Below are positions 1 through 6,742 of a stretch of 18,637 bases of DNA, piece after piece (positions within the stretch are counted from its first letter, which is position 1; each line of letters begins with the position of its first letter). A program made the translations under genes and the position numbers. A model generated the notes under the pieces. The model saw nothing but the letters and a program-made list of their open reading frames with translations. It was not told the origin of the DNA and searched no databases. The DNA is taken from the NCBI GenBank assembly GCA_028866355.1, contig JAGWIH010000013.1:1-18637 (forward strand), written 5' to 3'. The DNA comes from Alphaproteobacteria bacterium. GTDB lineage: Bacteria; Pseudomonadota; Alphaproteobacteria; ATCC43930; CGMCC-115725.

Positions 1-596
1 GCCGCGGCTGCCGCCGCTTCTTCGCGCACCGCCGTCGGCGAGGTCACCGACGCGACGGTGAAGTTGCGTCCCAGGGTCGGCTTGACGCCGTCCGGCAGCT
101 TGACCTGGTTGATATGGATGCTGTCACCGATCTCGAGATCGTCGAGATTGACGGTGATCTCGCTTGGAATCTTGTCGGCCGGGCAGAGCATCTCGATCTC
201 ATGGCGCACGACGTTGAGGATGCCGCCGCGGCGGATGCCCGGCGACGCCTCGGGGTTGAGAAAGCGCACCGGAATGTTGACGCGGATGCGGGTGCCGGCC
301 GTGACGCGCAGCAAGTCGACATGCACCGGCCGGTCGCTGACCGGATCGAGCTGTACCTCGCGCGGCAACACGCGCACCTTGCTGCCGTCGAGCTCGACGT
401 CGACCAGGCGCGCGAAAAAGCCGGGCTTCACCAACTCGCGGCTCAACTGCTGCGGATCGACCGTGATCATCGTCGGCGGCTTGCCTTCGGCATAGATCAC
501 GCCGGGCACGCGGCCTTCGCGACGGACGGCGCGGGCCGGCCCGCGGCCGGCGCCGCCGGCGCGCGCCTTGGCGCTCAATGTGATCGATTCGGCCAT
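1..596 (-). CDS. rplY: 50S ribosomal protein bL25, long Ctc-type (3' end outside window)
   Basis: This encodes ribosomal protein bL25, which binds 5S rRNA in the large ribosomal subunit. The visible 198 codons start with MAESITLSAKAR and run through an N-terminal 5S-binding domain with the usual basic segment and GVIYAEGKPP turn near residues 25-42. A beta-rich C-terminal domain of the Ctc type follows, so this is the long form of the family (about 200 residues or more) and not the short enterobacterial form. The stop codon lies beyond base 1. The ATG at 594-596 is preceded by a clear AAGGAG Shine-Dalgarno about 7 bases upstream, next to the TAATAA double stop of prs. The gap to prs is 14 bases, so the two are probably co-transcribed; prs-rplY is a common pair in proteobacteria. 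Identification rests on overall resemblance to the family and on context. Confidence 0.95.
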   Translation of the reverse strand, partial: MAESITLSAKARAGGAGRGPARAVRREGRVPGVIYAEGKPPTMITVDPQQLSRELVKPGFFARLVDVELDGSKVRVLPREVQLDPVSDRPVHVDLLRVTAGTRIRVNIPVRFLNPEASPGIRRGGILNVVRHEIEMLCPADKIPSEITVNLDDLEIGDSIHINQVKLPDGVKPTLGRNFTVASVTSPTAVREEAAAAA

Positions 597-610
597 GACA
601 AAACTCCTTA

Positions 611-1543
611 TTACGCGAACAGACTCGAAACCGACCGTTCCTCGCTGATCCGCTGAATGGCTTCGGCCATCAGCTGCGCGATTGACAGCCGCCGGATATT
701 GCGCGCCACCCGCACCGCCTCGGTCGCGGCGATGCTGTCGGTGGTGACCAACGCCGCGATCGGCGCTGCCGTGACGCGGGCGACCGCGCCGCCGGACAGC
801 ACGCCGTGCGTGACATAAGCCGACACCGACTTGGCGCCGCGTTCCATCAACGCCTCGGCGGCGTTGCACAGCGTACCAGCGCTGTCGACGATGTCGTCGA
901 CCAGGATGCAGCGGCGGCCCTGGACGTCGCCGATGATGTTCATCACTTCGGAAACGCCGGCCCGCTCGCGCCTCTTGTCGATGATCGCGAGGTCGGCGTC
1001 AAGCCGGCGCGCGATGGCGCGGGCGCGCAGCACGCCGCCGACATCGGGCGACACAATAGTTAAATCGCCGCCGTCGAAGCGTTCCTTGATGTCCTGCACG
1101 AACACCGGCGCGGCGAACAGATTGTCGGTCGGAATGTCGAAGAACCCCTGGATCTGGCCGGCGTGGAGATCGAGCGTGAGGACGCGGTCGGCGCCGGCGG
1201 CGGTGATCATGTTGGCGACCAGCTTGGCCGAGATCGGCGTGCGCGGGCCGGATTTGCGATCCTGGCGGGCGTAACCGTAATAGGGGATGACGGCGGTGGC
1301 GCGGCGCGCCGAGCCGCGCTTGAGCGCGTCGAGCGTCACCAGCAATTCCATCAAATTGTCGTTCGCCGGATACGAGGTCGGCTGGATGACGAAAACGTCC
1401 TCGCCGCGCACGTTTTCGTGGATCTCGACGAACACTTCCATGTCGGAGAAGCGCCGCACACTGGCGTCGGTCAGCGGAATGTGCAGATACGCAGAAATCG
1501 CTTCGGCGAGCGGCCGATTGGCATTGCAAGCAAGGATTTTCAT
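611..1543 (-). CDS. prs: Ribose-phosphate pyrophosphokinase (PRPP synthetase)
   Basis: The enzyme converts ribose 5-phosphate and ATP into PRPP, the precursor for purine, pyrimidine, histidine, tryptophan and NAD synthesis, in the cytosol. The 310-residue product has the usual length. Visible landmarks are the RFSDMEVFVEI segment (31-41), YYGYARQDRK of the ATP site (88-97), the metal-binding DLHAGQIQGFF segment (125-135), the KRRERAG catalytic loop (190-196) and the PRPP-binding loop ILVDDIVDSAGTL (213-225). All key residues look intact. The frame stays open to 1654, but I chose the ATG at 1541-1543 because the protein then begins MKILACNANRPLA like its family, and because a candidate promoter at 1599-1627 overlaps the extension. 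The gene is separated from the upstream lipoprotein gene by 133 bases and lies 14 bases before rplY. Confidence 0.97.
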   Translation of the reverse strand: MKILACNANRPLAEAISAYLHIPLTDASVRRFSDMEVFVEIHENVRGEDVFVIQPTSYPANDNLMELLVTLDALKRGSARRATAVIPYYGYARQDRKSGPRTPISAKLVANMITAAGADRVLTLDLHAGQIQGFFDIPTDNLFAAPVFVQDIKERFDGGDLTIVSPDVGGVLRARAIARRLDADLAIIDKRRERAGVSEVMNIIGDVQGRRCILVDDIVDSAGTLCNAAEALMERGAKSVSAYVTHGVLSGGAVARVTAAPIAALVTTDSIAATEAVRVARNIRRLSIAQLMAEAIQRISEERSVSSLFA

Positions 1544-1598
1544 GTCGGTTTCGCCGTCCGCGGCAGTGCGCCCGGATGGGCCGCTCCAAGCGCGGCGG

Positions 1599-1627
1599 AA
1601 TGTAACAAAGGGGTTTCGCTGCCGCAA
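1599..1627 (-). promoter_or_regulatory. Candidate sigma-70-type promoter of prs-rplY
   Basis: Read on the minus strand, TTGCGG (1622-1627) and TACATT (1599-1604) are separated by 17 bases, a good spacing for a housekeeping promoter with three and four matches to consensus. The transcript would begin roughly 65 bases upstream of the prs ATG. This would let prs and rplY be expressed independently of the hldD-lgt genes upstream. The prediction is by eye only. Confidence 0.4.
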
Positions 1628-1666
1628 CGACTTTGACCGCCCCAAGGCCGGCAAAAAGTCGCGGCA
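1620..1666. repeat. Long imperfect inverted repeat upstream of prs
   Basis: The arms are TGCCG (1620-1624) plus CGACTTT (1628-1634), matched by AAAGTCG (1655-1661) plus CGGCA (1662-1666). That gives 12 base pairs with a three-base bulge on one side and a 20-base centre that itself contains GACCGCC and GGC runs. The repeat overlaps the -35 element of the candidate prs promoter. It lacks a T-tract on the prs-reading strand, so it is not a standard intrinsic terminator. It could be a protein-binding site or an RNA hairpin in read-through transcripts. Confidence 0.5.
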
Positions 1667-1676
1667 GTCCAGGGCC

Positions 1677-2537
1677 TTACGAGTGGCCGGCGGTGGTCAG
1701 CCCGACCTCTTCGATGAGGCGGCGGACACCGGGCGCGGCGGCGCCGGCAACGGCATAGGCGACCTCGCCCCAGGCGCCATCAAGGCTGCCGGCGGAAACC
1801 GCATTCTCCTGCTTGACCCGGCCAATCTCGCTGCCGTCCGGCCGCATCAGGACCCAGGTCACCTTGACCTGCTGTTGCGGCCCGTTGGGTGGCGAGATTT
1901 CGACCGTGCCGGCGACGATGAAGTCCTTTTTGTCGGATGGCGCGGCAGCTAGGGTCAGGTTCGCGCGCGACAGCGCCGAACTCATCGCGCGGGTCAGCGA
2001 ACGGTCACCGTCGCCCGGCGCGCCGGCGACCGGACGGAGGGCAACCACCGGATTGAGGCTGCCTTGCGGTGGCGACACATCGCCCGCGATCAACTTGGCA
2101 ACAACCGGCGCCGCCGGTGCGGCGAGCGCCGCCGCCAGCTTGTCATCGCCGCGCTGCCAGGCGGCGGCGTCGGCGACGGTTCCCGACGAGGTCGAGCCGA
2201 CGGCCTTGCCGGCGGCATTGCGCAGTTCCCACACGACGCGGATGGTGGCCCGTCCATCCGGGCCGGACGTGGCGGTTACGACGGGGTGCAGACGGTAGCT
2301 TCCGCGGTTGGACGATTGCGCGCTCGCCGGCACGTCGGCCTGTTGCAGCGCCGTCGCCATCGCCGCGGCCAAGGCGCCGGCACTCGCCGCCGGCGCGTCC
2401 TCGCCGGACAGCACATAGATGCCCGCGCTGTCGGGCGGACTCAGCGCCGCCGCTGGCGCGGTGCGCGCCATGATCGGCGGCGGCGCGCCGTTACAGGCAG
2501 CCAATAGCAGGAGAGCGAGAAGCCAAGCGCGGCGCAT
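1677..2537 (-). CDS. Lipoprotein of unknown function with a duplicated domain
   Basis: I do not recognise this 286-residue product as a named family. It starts with a short basic n-region, a leucine/alanine-rich signal and a lipobox ending in cysteine 15 (LLAAC), so it should be cleaved by signal peptidase II and lipid-anchored. The residue after the cysteine is Asn, not Asp, which suggests an outer-membrane fate. The mature part consists of two related halves, about 39-150 and 165-277. Each has a stretch of Ala/Leu helices, a beta segment ending in V-x-W-x-L (W103, W228), a second tryptophan (W127, W256), and an AAP-x-V-x-x-LI ending (142-150, 267-275). The gene follows pgeF by 35 bases in an operon that also encodes Lgt, the enzyme that would acylate it. 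The Shine-Dalgarno is weak. It may be an envelope structural or assembly lipoprotein, but that is a guess. Confidence 0.85.
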   Translation of the reverse strand: MRRAWLLALLLLAACNGAPPPIMARTAPAAALSPPDSAGIYVLSGEDAPAASAGALAAAMATALQQADVPASAQSSNRGSYRLHPVVTATSGPDGRATIRVVWELRNAAGKAVGSTSSGTVADAAAWQRGDDKLAAALAAPAAPVVAKLIAGDVSPPQGSLNPVVALRPVAGAPGDGDRSLTRAMSSALSRANLTLAAAPSDKKDFIVAGTVEISPPNGPQQQVKVTWVLMRPDGSEIGRVKQENAVSAGSLDGAWGEVAYAVAGAAAPGVRRLIEEVGLTTAGHS

Positions 2538-2572
2538 CGGGCGGCGATCTTATCGTCGCGTCGGCGACAAAG

Positions 2573-3337
2573 CTATGGCGCGAGGGCGATGGTCGACAGG
2601 CCGAGGCCGTGACCGAGCTCGCCGCGCAGGCAGGCGCGCCGATAGGAGAAAAAACGGTCCGGCTCGGCGGCGGTGTCGGCCTCGGCGTCGGCGACCGTGC
2701 CGATGCCGAGCGCGGCCAGCCGGTGCGCAACATAGCCCTTCAGGTCGAACAGGAAATGGCCCGTCTTGGATGACGGTACGAAGAAAATCGAATTGCCGGG
2801 GTCTTGCGCCAGAAAGCGGCGCGGAAATTCGGGTCCGACCTCGTACGAGGCCTGAGCGATCGCCGGTCCGATGGCGGCGACCGTGCGCTGCGCCGACGCG
2901 CCGAGATCTTCCATTGCCGCCACCGTCGCCTCGACCACGCCGGCGAGCGCGCCGCGCCAGCCAGCATGCGCAGCGCCGATCACGCGCGCCTCCGGATCGA
3001 CGAACAGGATCGGCACGCAATCGGCCGTCAGGATGCCGAGTGCCACGCCTGGCACGCGCGTCACCAGTGCGTCGGCGCGCGGCAACGCCGTTTGCGGCCA
3101 CAGCGTCTCGACTATCAGCGCTTCGGCGCCGTGCACCTGCTTGGCGGTGGCGAGCCGGTCGGGCGCCAGGTCGAGGGCGCGCATCGCCCGCGCCCGGTTC
3201 TCGCTGACTCGCGCGGCATCGTCCGTCGCCGTGAAGCCGCAGTTGAGCGAGGCGCAAACCCCTTCGCTCACGCCGCCGGCGCGCGTGAAGAACGCGTGGC
3301 GGACGGAGGCCGAGGCGAAAACATCGAGACGGATCAT
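2573..3337 (-). CDS. pgeF: PgeF/YfiH family multicopper-type polyphenol oxidase / purine nucleoside phosphorylase
   Basis: This 254-residue protein belongs to the YfiH (Cu-oxidase_4, laccase-domain) family. Members have been described as purine nucleoside phosphorylases/adenosine deaminases and as peptidoglycan editing factors that keep wrongly built UDP-MurNAc peptides out of the wall. The metal-binding residues are present: H69 in KQVHG, C107 in TADCVP and H124 in AAHAGWRG. Other family marks are FFTRAGGVSEG (16-26), YEVGPEF (165-171) and the FFSYRR end motif (229-234). The frame is open far upstream to 3913, but that stretch is antisense-like shadow of the methyltransferase gene; the ATG at 3335-3337 gives the family's normal N-terminus (MIRLDVF). 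It starts 5 bases after the methyltransferase stop, so translation is likely coupled. Which of the proposed activities matters here cannot be told from sequence. Confidence 0.93.
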   Translation of the reverse strand: MIRLDVFASASVRHAFFTRAGGVSEGVCASLNCGFTATDDAARVSENRARAMRALDLAPDRLATAKQVHGAEALIVETLWPQTALPRADALVTRVPGVALGILTADCVPILFVDPEARVIGAAHAGWRGALAGVVEATVAAMEDLGASAQRTVAAIGPAIAQASYEVGPEFPRRFLAQDPGNSIFFVPSSKTGHFLFDLKGYVAHRLAALGIGTVADAEADTAAEPDRFFSYRRACLRGELGHGLGLSTIALAP

Positions 3338-3342
3338 GCGCG

Positions 3343-4410
3343 TCAATCGAAGCCGGCGGGCGTCGGCGCATCGCGGCCGGTCAAGGCCAGCGCCTTGAAC
3401 AAGGTGCCCATTTGCGTCTCGTCGAGCAAGCGGCGGCAGCCCGATTCGATCTGCGCCTGCTGTTGCGCGTCCTTGCCGGCGGCGAGGCGACGGACGCGGA
3501 CGTCGATGCCGAGCGCCTTGAGGAATCGCGCCTGCGATATCGGTCCCCAGGTGCGCGCGCCGGCGGCGGCCGCCGCCGCGGTGAAATCGGCGAAGTCGAC
3601 ATGCGCCGTGAGATCGGCGGCGCCGGGATCCCGCAGCGGCGCGTGCCTTTGATGGCGCACAACCGCTTGCAACGTGTCGCCCGGCGCCGGCGGGAAATAG
3701 CCGTAATCGATGAACAGCGCCGCGCCGCCGTGTTGCGCGAGCCGCCGGCCGAGATCGCGCGCCAAGGTTCGCGCCGCCGGTCGGTGCTCGGCGACACTGC
3801 CGGCGGGCCAAGCGGCGAGGTTCTCGACGGATAGTTTCGGACCATGGACGAACGTCAGGTCGCCGCGTGCGTCGAGACCGACACACCGCTCGTGCCAGCC
3901 GTCGGCTTGGCACTTGAATTGGCGGATCGGCAGCGCGTCGAGGAATTCGTTGGCGACCAGCAGAAGCGGATTCGCCGGCACGGTCATCAGCGATTCGTGC
4001 CAGGTCGGCGTCGCCGCGTGCAGAGCATCGGCCTGCACCGCGCGCAGTGTCGTGCTGGCCTCAACCAAGTGTACGCGGATGGCACGCCGGAACGCCGGGA
4101 CCGTCGCGGCGGCCCGCAGCAAGTCGGCCATCAATGTGCCTTTGCCGGGGCCGAGCTCGCAGACGATCACCGGATCGGGCGCGCCGCTCCGCTGCCAGAG
4201 ATCGGCCAGCCAGAGACCGATCAGCTCGCCAAAAACCTGGCTGATTTCGGGCGCGGTGACGAAATCGCCGCGCGCGCCGACCGGCGAATGCGTCGCGTAG
4301 TAGCCCCATTGCGGGTGCCACAGCGCGACTTCCATGTAGTGTTCGACCGTCAGCGGTCCGCCCGCGCGGATCAGTCCGCGCAGATGTTCGAGCAGCGGCG
4401 TCGCGCTCAC
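3343..4410 (-). CDS. NDUFAF7/MidA family class I SAM-dependent methyltransferase
   Basis: The 355-residue product belongs to the DUF185/MidA/NDUFAF7 family. The mitochondrial member dimethylates an arginine of the complex I subunit NDUFS2 during assembly; the bacterial role is less clear, and methylation of the equivalent NADH dehydrogenase subunit is an inference. Typical features are EHYMEVALWHPQWGYY (23-38), GDFVTAPEIS (48-57), the SAM-binding ELGPGKGTL motif (85-93), and NEFLDALPI (154-162). I place the start at the GTG at 4408-4410, which overlaps the lgt stop in a GTGA arrangement and gives the family's normal N-terminus. An upstream TTG at 4449 is in frame but would extend into lgt. 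The gene sits between lgt and pgeF. Confidence 0.92.
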   Translation of the reverse strand: MSATPLLEHLRGLIRAGGPLTVEHYMEVALWHPQWGYYATHSPVGARGDFVTAPEISQVFGELIGLWLADLWQRSGAPDPVIVCELGPGKGTLMADLLRAAATVPAFRRAIRVHLVEASTTLRAVQADALHAATPTWHESLMTVPANPLLLVANEFLDALPIRQFKCQADGWHERCVGLDARGDLTFVHGPKLSVENLAAWPAGSVAEHRPAARTLARDLGRRLAQHGGAALFIDYGYFPPAPGDTLQAVVRHQRHAPLRDPGAADLTAHVDFADFTAAAAAAGARTWGPISQARFLKALGIDVRVRRLAAGKDAQQQAQIESGCRRLLDETQMGTLFKALALTGRDAPTPAGFD

Positions 4411-5210
4411 GCCTGCTTCGGCTGCCGCCGCGCGTACCACAGGAGCCAAACGCCCAGGATCAATACGGGCACTGACAAGATCTGACCCATGGTCACGCCC
4501 CAGAATATGAATCCCAGATTGGCATCAGGCTGGCGGAAGCATTCGCCGATGATCCGCGCCACGCCATAGCCGATCAAGAACGTGCCGGCCAGCGTGCCCG
4601 GCCGCTGCCGCGCATCGGTGCGGCGCATGACGAAGAACAGGATCAAGAACAGCACGAGGCCTTCGAGCGTCGCTTCATAGAGCTCGCTCGGATGGCGCGG
4701 CAGATGACTGGGATCCGATGGAAAGATCATCGCCCACGGCACGTCGGTGACCCGGCCCCAGAGCTCGTCGTTGATGAAATTGGCGATGCGGCCGAAGAAC
4801 AGGCCGATCGGCACGGCCGGCGCAATGATGTCGGCAAACGCGAGGAATTTGAGTTTGCGCTGCCGGACGAACAGCCAGATGGCGACGAGCACGCCGAGCG
4901 CGCCGCCGTGAAACGACATGCCGCCATGCCACAGCTTGAGGATCTCGCTCGGATTGGCGAAATAGAATTCCGGCCGATAGAAGAGGACGTACCCGGTGCG
5001 GCCGCCGATGATGACGCCGAGCGTCGCCCACACCAGGAAATCGTCGACGTCCTCGCGCCGCGCAACACGCGGCGGCTGCGACGCGATCCACATGCAATAA
5101 CGCCAACCGATCACCAGCCCGGCGATGTAGGCGAGGGCGTACCAGCGGACGACGAGCGGGCCGAGCGACAGCGCAATCGGGTTGAGCGGAGGAAACGGAA
5201 TCGCCAGCAT
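4407..5210 (-). CDS. lgt: Prolipoprotein diacylglyceryl transferase
   Basis: Lgt transfers diacylglyceryl from phosphatidylglycerol to the lipobox cysteine of prolipoproteins, the first step of lipoprotein maturation in the inner membrane. The 267-residue protein has about seven hydrophobic segments and the full family signature GRIANFINDELWG (140-152). It also has SFHGG with the essential histidine at about 101 and HPSELYEA (173-180). I chose the ATG at 5208-5210. A TTG two codons upstream (5214-5216) lies 6 bases after an AGGG sequence, which fits a Shine-Dalgarno better, so the true start may be there. It follows hldD by 15 bases and overlaps the next gene by 4 bases. The lipoprotein gene two positions downstream is a plausible substrate. 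Confidence 0.97.
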   Translation of the reverse strand: MLAIPFPPLNPIALSLGPLVVRWYALAYIAGLVIGWRYCMWIASQPPRVARREDVDDFLVWATLGVIIGGRTGYVLFYRPEFYFANPSEILKLWHGGMSFHGGALGVLVAIWLFVRQRKLKFLAFADIIAPAVPIGLFFGRIANFINDELWGRVTDVPWAMIFPSDPSHLPRHPSELYEATLEGLVLFLILFFVMRRTDARQRPGTLAGTFLIGYGVARIIGECFRQPDANLGFIFWGVTMGQILSVPVLILGVWLLWYARRQPKQA

Positions 5211-5225
5211 GAACAACGGCAGCCC

Positions 5226-6212
5226 TCAGCGATATGGATCGGCGGCGGCGAGATAGGTCTGCACGTAGTGCCGGACGCCGTCCTCGAGTTCGGTCGCCGG
5301 CGCGGCAAAGCCGGCGGCGCGCGCGCGGTTCATCCGCGCCTCGGTGAAGTATTGGTACTTGTCGCGGATCTCGGCGGGAGTGTCGACGTACTCGATCTTC
5401 GGCTCGCTGCCGAGCGCGCGATACACCGCCGCCGCCAGGTCGGCGAAGCTGCGCGCCTTGCCGGTGCCGGCGTTGAACAGGCCGTTGACGTTCGGATGAT
5501 CGTAGAGCCACAGCATCAAGGCGATGCAATCGCGCACATAGACGAAGTCGCGCTTCTGGCCGCCGTCGGGATAGGCCGGATTGTGCGACTTGAACAGCCG
5601 CGCCGGCGCGCCGGCCTTGGCGCGCGGATAGATGTGCGCGACGACGCTCTGCATCGAGCCTTTGTGGTACTCGTTCGGCCCGTAGACGTTGAAGAACTTG
5701 AGTCCTGCCCACTGCTTCGGCCGCGGTGCGTTGCCGGCGACGAGGCGCGCGACGCGGCGGTCGAACAGATGCTTCGACCAGCCATAGGCGTTGAGCGGTC
5801 GCAGCTTGGCCAAAGCGGCGGGCGTGAGGTCGTCGTCGAATCCGGCGCTGCCGTCGCCGTAGGTCGCCGCCGACGAGGCATAGATCAGCCGCGTCTGATG
5901 TTGGGTGCACCAATCCCACAGCCGCTGCGACAGCGCGAAATTGCTGGCGACGATCAGATCGACGTCGCGCTCGGTGGTCGCCGAGATGGCGCCCATATGG
6001 AAGATCGCCTCGATTTCGGCGGCGTGGTCGTCGAGATAGTCGAACAGCCGGTCGGGCGGGATCACCGCCGCCAGTTCGCGCTTGGCCAGGTTGCGCCACT
6101 TTTCTTCCTGGCCGAGGAAGTCGGACACGACAATATTGCCGGCGGCTCGTTCCTCGAGCGCGGCGACCAGATTCGACCCGATGAAGCCGGCGCCGCCGGT
6201 GACGACGATCAT
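5226..6212 (-). CDS. hldD: ADP-L-glycero-D-manno-heptose 6-epimerase
   Basis: This is an extended short-chain dehydrogenase of 328 residues that epimerises ADP-D-glycero-D-manno-heptose to the L form used in lipopolysaccharide inner core. The NADP-binding glycine motif TGGAGFIG is at residues 5-12, followed by the HMGAISATT segment (72-80) that is characteristic of HldD. The catalytic pair Y143/K147 lies in NAYGWSK, and the KFFNVYGPNEYHKG segment (172-185) is also typical. The ATG at 6210-6212 has an AGGAAA Shine-Dalgarno 6 bases upstream. It is the first gene of the minus-strand block and is divergent from ubiK across 80 bases. The other ADP-heptose genes (gmhA, hldE, gmhB) are not in this window. 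A related sugar epimerase is the only real alternative and is less likely. Confidence 0.93.
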   Translation of the reverse strand: MIVVTGGAGFIGSNLVAALEERAAGNIVVSDFLGQEEKWRNLAKRELAAVIPPDRLFDYLDDHAAEIEAIFHMGAISATTERDVDLIVASNFALSQRLWDWCTQHQTRLIYASSAATYGDGSAGFDDDLTPAALAKLRPLNAYGWSKHLFDRRVARLVAGNAPRPKQWAGLKFFNVYGPNEYHKGSMQSVVAHIYPRAKAGAPARLFKSHNPAYPDGGQKRDFVYVRDCIALMLWLYDHPNVNGLFNAGTGKARSFADLAAAVYRALGSEPKIEYVDTPAEIRDKYQYFTEARMNRARAAGFAAPATELEDGVRHYVQTYLAAADPYR

Positions 6213-6292
6213 GGCTGGTTTCCTGCGGGCGGTGTTATAGCCTGTTCCCCGGCCGCGTGCCTGCTTATGTTGACCGGAAAGGAAACACGGGA
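6213..6292. promoter_or_regulatory. Divergent hldD/ubiK intergenic region
   Basis: This 80-base spacer must hold the start signals for both divergent genes. On the minus strand a TATAAC sequence (6234-6239) is a fair -10 box for hldD, although no good -35 sits 17 bases upstream. On the plus strand a TGCTTATGT stretch (6262-6270) resembles an extended -10 for ubiK. An AAGGAAA sequence at 6279-6285 serves as the ubiK ribosome binding site. I see no palindromic operator. Confidence 0.3.
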
Positions 6293-6607
6293 ATGGCAGC
6301 CAACAACCGCCTATTCGAGGATTTCGCCCGCGTCGCGCAAGGTGCGGCCGGCGCGTTTGTCGGCCTGCGCGACGAGCTCGAGGCCCGGGTCAAGGACCAG
6401 GTCGATCGGGTCCTTTCGCGCATGAATTTGGTGCGGCGTGAGGAGTTCGAGGCGGTTCAGGCCATGGCCGCCAAGGCGCGGCGCGAGCAGGAAGCCTTGG
6501 GCGCGCGGCTCGATGCGCTCGAAGGCCGGAAGGCTGGCGGTGCGTCGCGCAAGTCGGGGTCGAAGGGGGCACGTCGGCGCGCCGGTGTCCGCGGCAAATC
6601 GCGCTAG
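6293..6607 (+). CDS. ubiK: UbiK-type accessory factor (BMFP domain)
   Basis: The 104-residue protein matches the UbiK/YqiC (BMFP) family. In Escherichia coli UbiK interacts with UbiJ and helps the aerobic ubiquinone biosynthesis complex; the family also fuses membranes in vitro. Residues 4-45 form an amphipathic stretch beginning NNRLFEDFARVAQGA, a family hallmark, and residues 47-80 form a heptad-rich coiled coil. The last 25 residues are a Lys/Arg/Gly-rich disordered tail. I start at the ATG at 6293-6295, downstream of AAGGAAA; an in-frame GTG at 6257 would add twelve residues not typical of the family. It is followed by ybjN after 135 bases. The ubiquinone role is inferred from the family. 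Confidence 0.85.
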   Translation: MAANNRLFEDFARVAQGAAGAFVGLRDELEARVKDQVDRVLSRMNLVRREEFEAVQAMAAKARREQEALGARLDALEGRKAGGASRKSGSKGARRRAGVRGKSR

Positions 6608-6742
6608 GGCGCGAGTCCTCCACAGTTTTCCGTCATTCGAGGCTTGCGTCGGCTCGAAACCATTTGGCAGATTAGCCATAGTGGTTGGCGGGGAGACTCC
6701 ATACCATTAGTCGAAATCCCGCCCCGCCGCCAAGGAGGGCGG
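6608..6742 (+). other. ubiK-ybjN intergenic region with an imperfect dyad
   Basis: The 135-base gap contains an imperfect inverted repeat at 6660-6684. CCA and TGGC on the left face GCCA and TGG on the right around a 6-base AGATTA centre. There is no T-tract, so it is a poor terminator and more likely an operator or fortuitous. A perfect AAGGAGG at 6732-6738 serves ybjN. I could not place a convincing -35/-10 pair, so ybjN may be read from the ubiK promoter or from a weak one here. Confidence 0.3.

Noticed and set aside
1544..1654. A 37-residue N-terminal extension of PRPP synthetase
   Set aside because: The family starts at MKILACNANR, and a plausible promoter and inverted repeat occupy the extension region.
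3338..3913. An upstream extension of pgeF that would make a 446-residue fusion protein
   Set aside because: The extension lies within the methyltransferase gene in another frame, is Arg-rich and motif-free, and the ATG at 3337 gives the normal family N-terminus.
4675..6099. A 474-codon minus-strand open frame overlapping hldD and lgt
   Set aside because: It shares the strand of hldD and lgt but is in another frame, and the product is extremely Arg/Ala/Pro-rich without motifs.
4692..6425. A 577-codon plus-strand open frame across hldD, lgt and the start of ubiK
   Set aside because: It runs antisense to well-supported hldD and lgt and overlaps ubiK in another frame; its composition is that of a GC-codon shadow.
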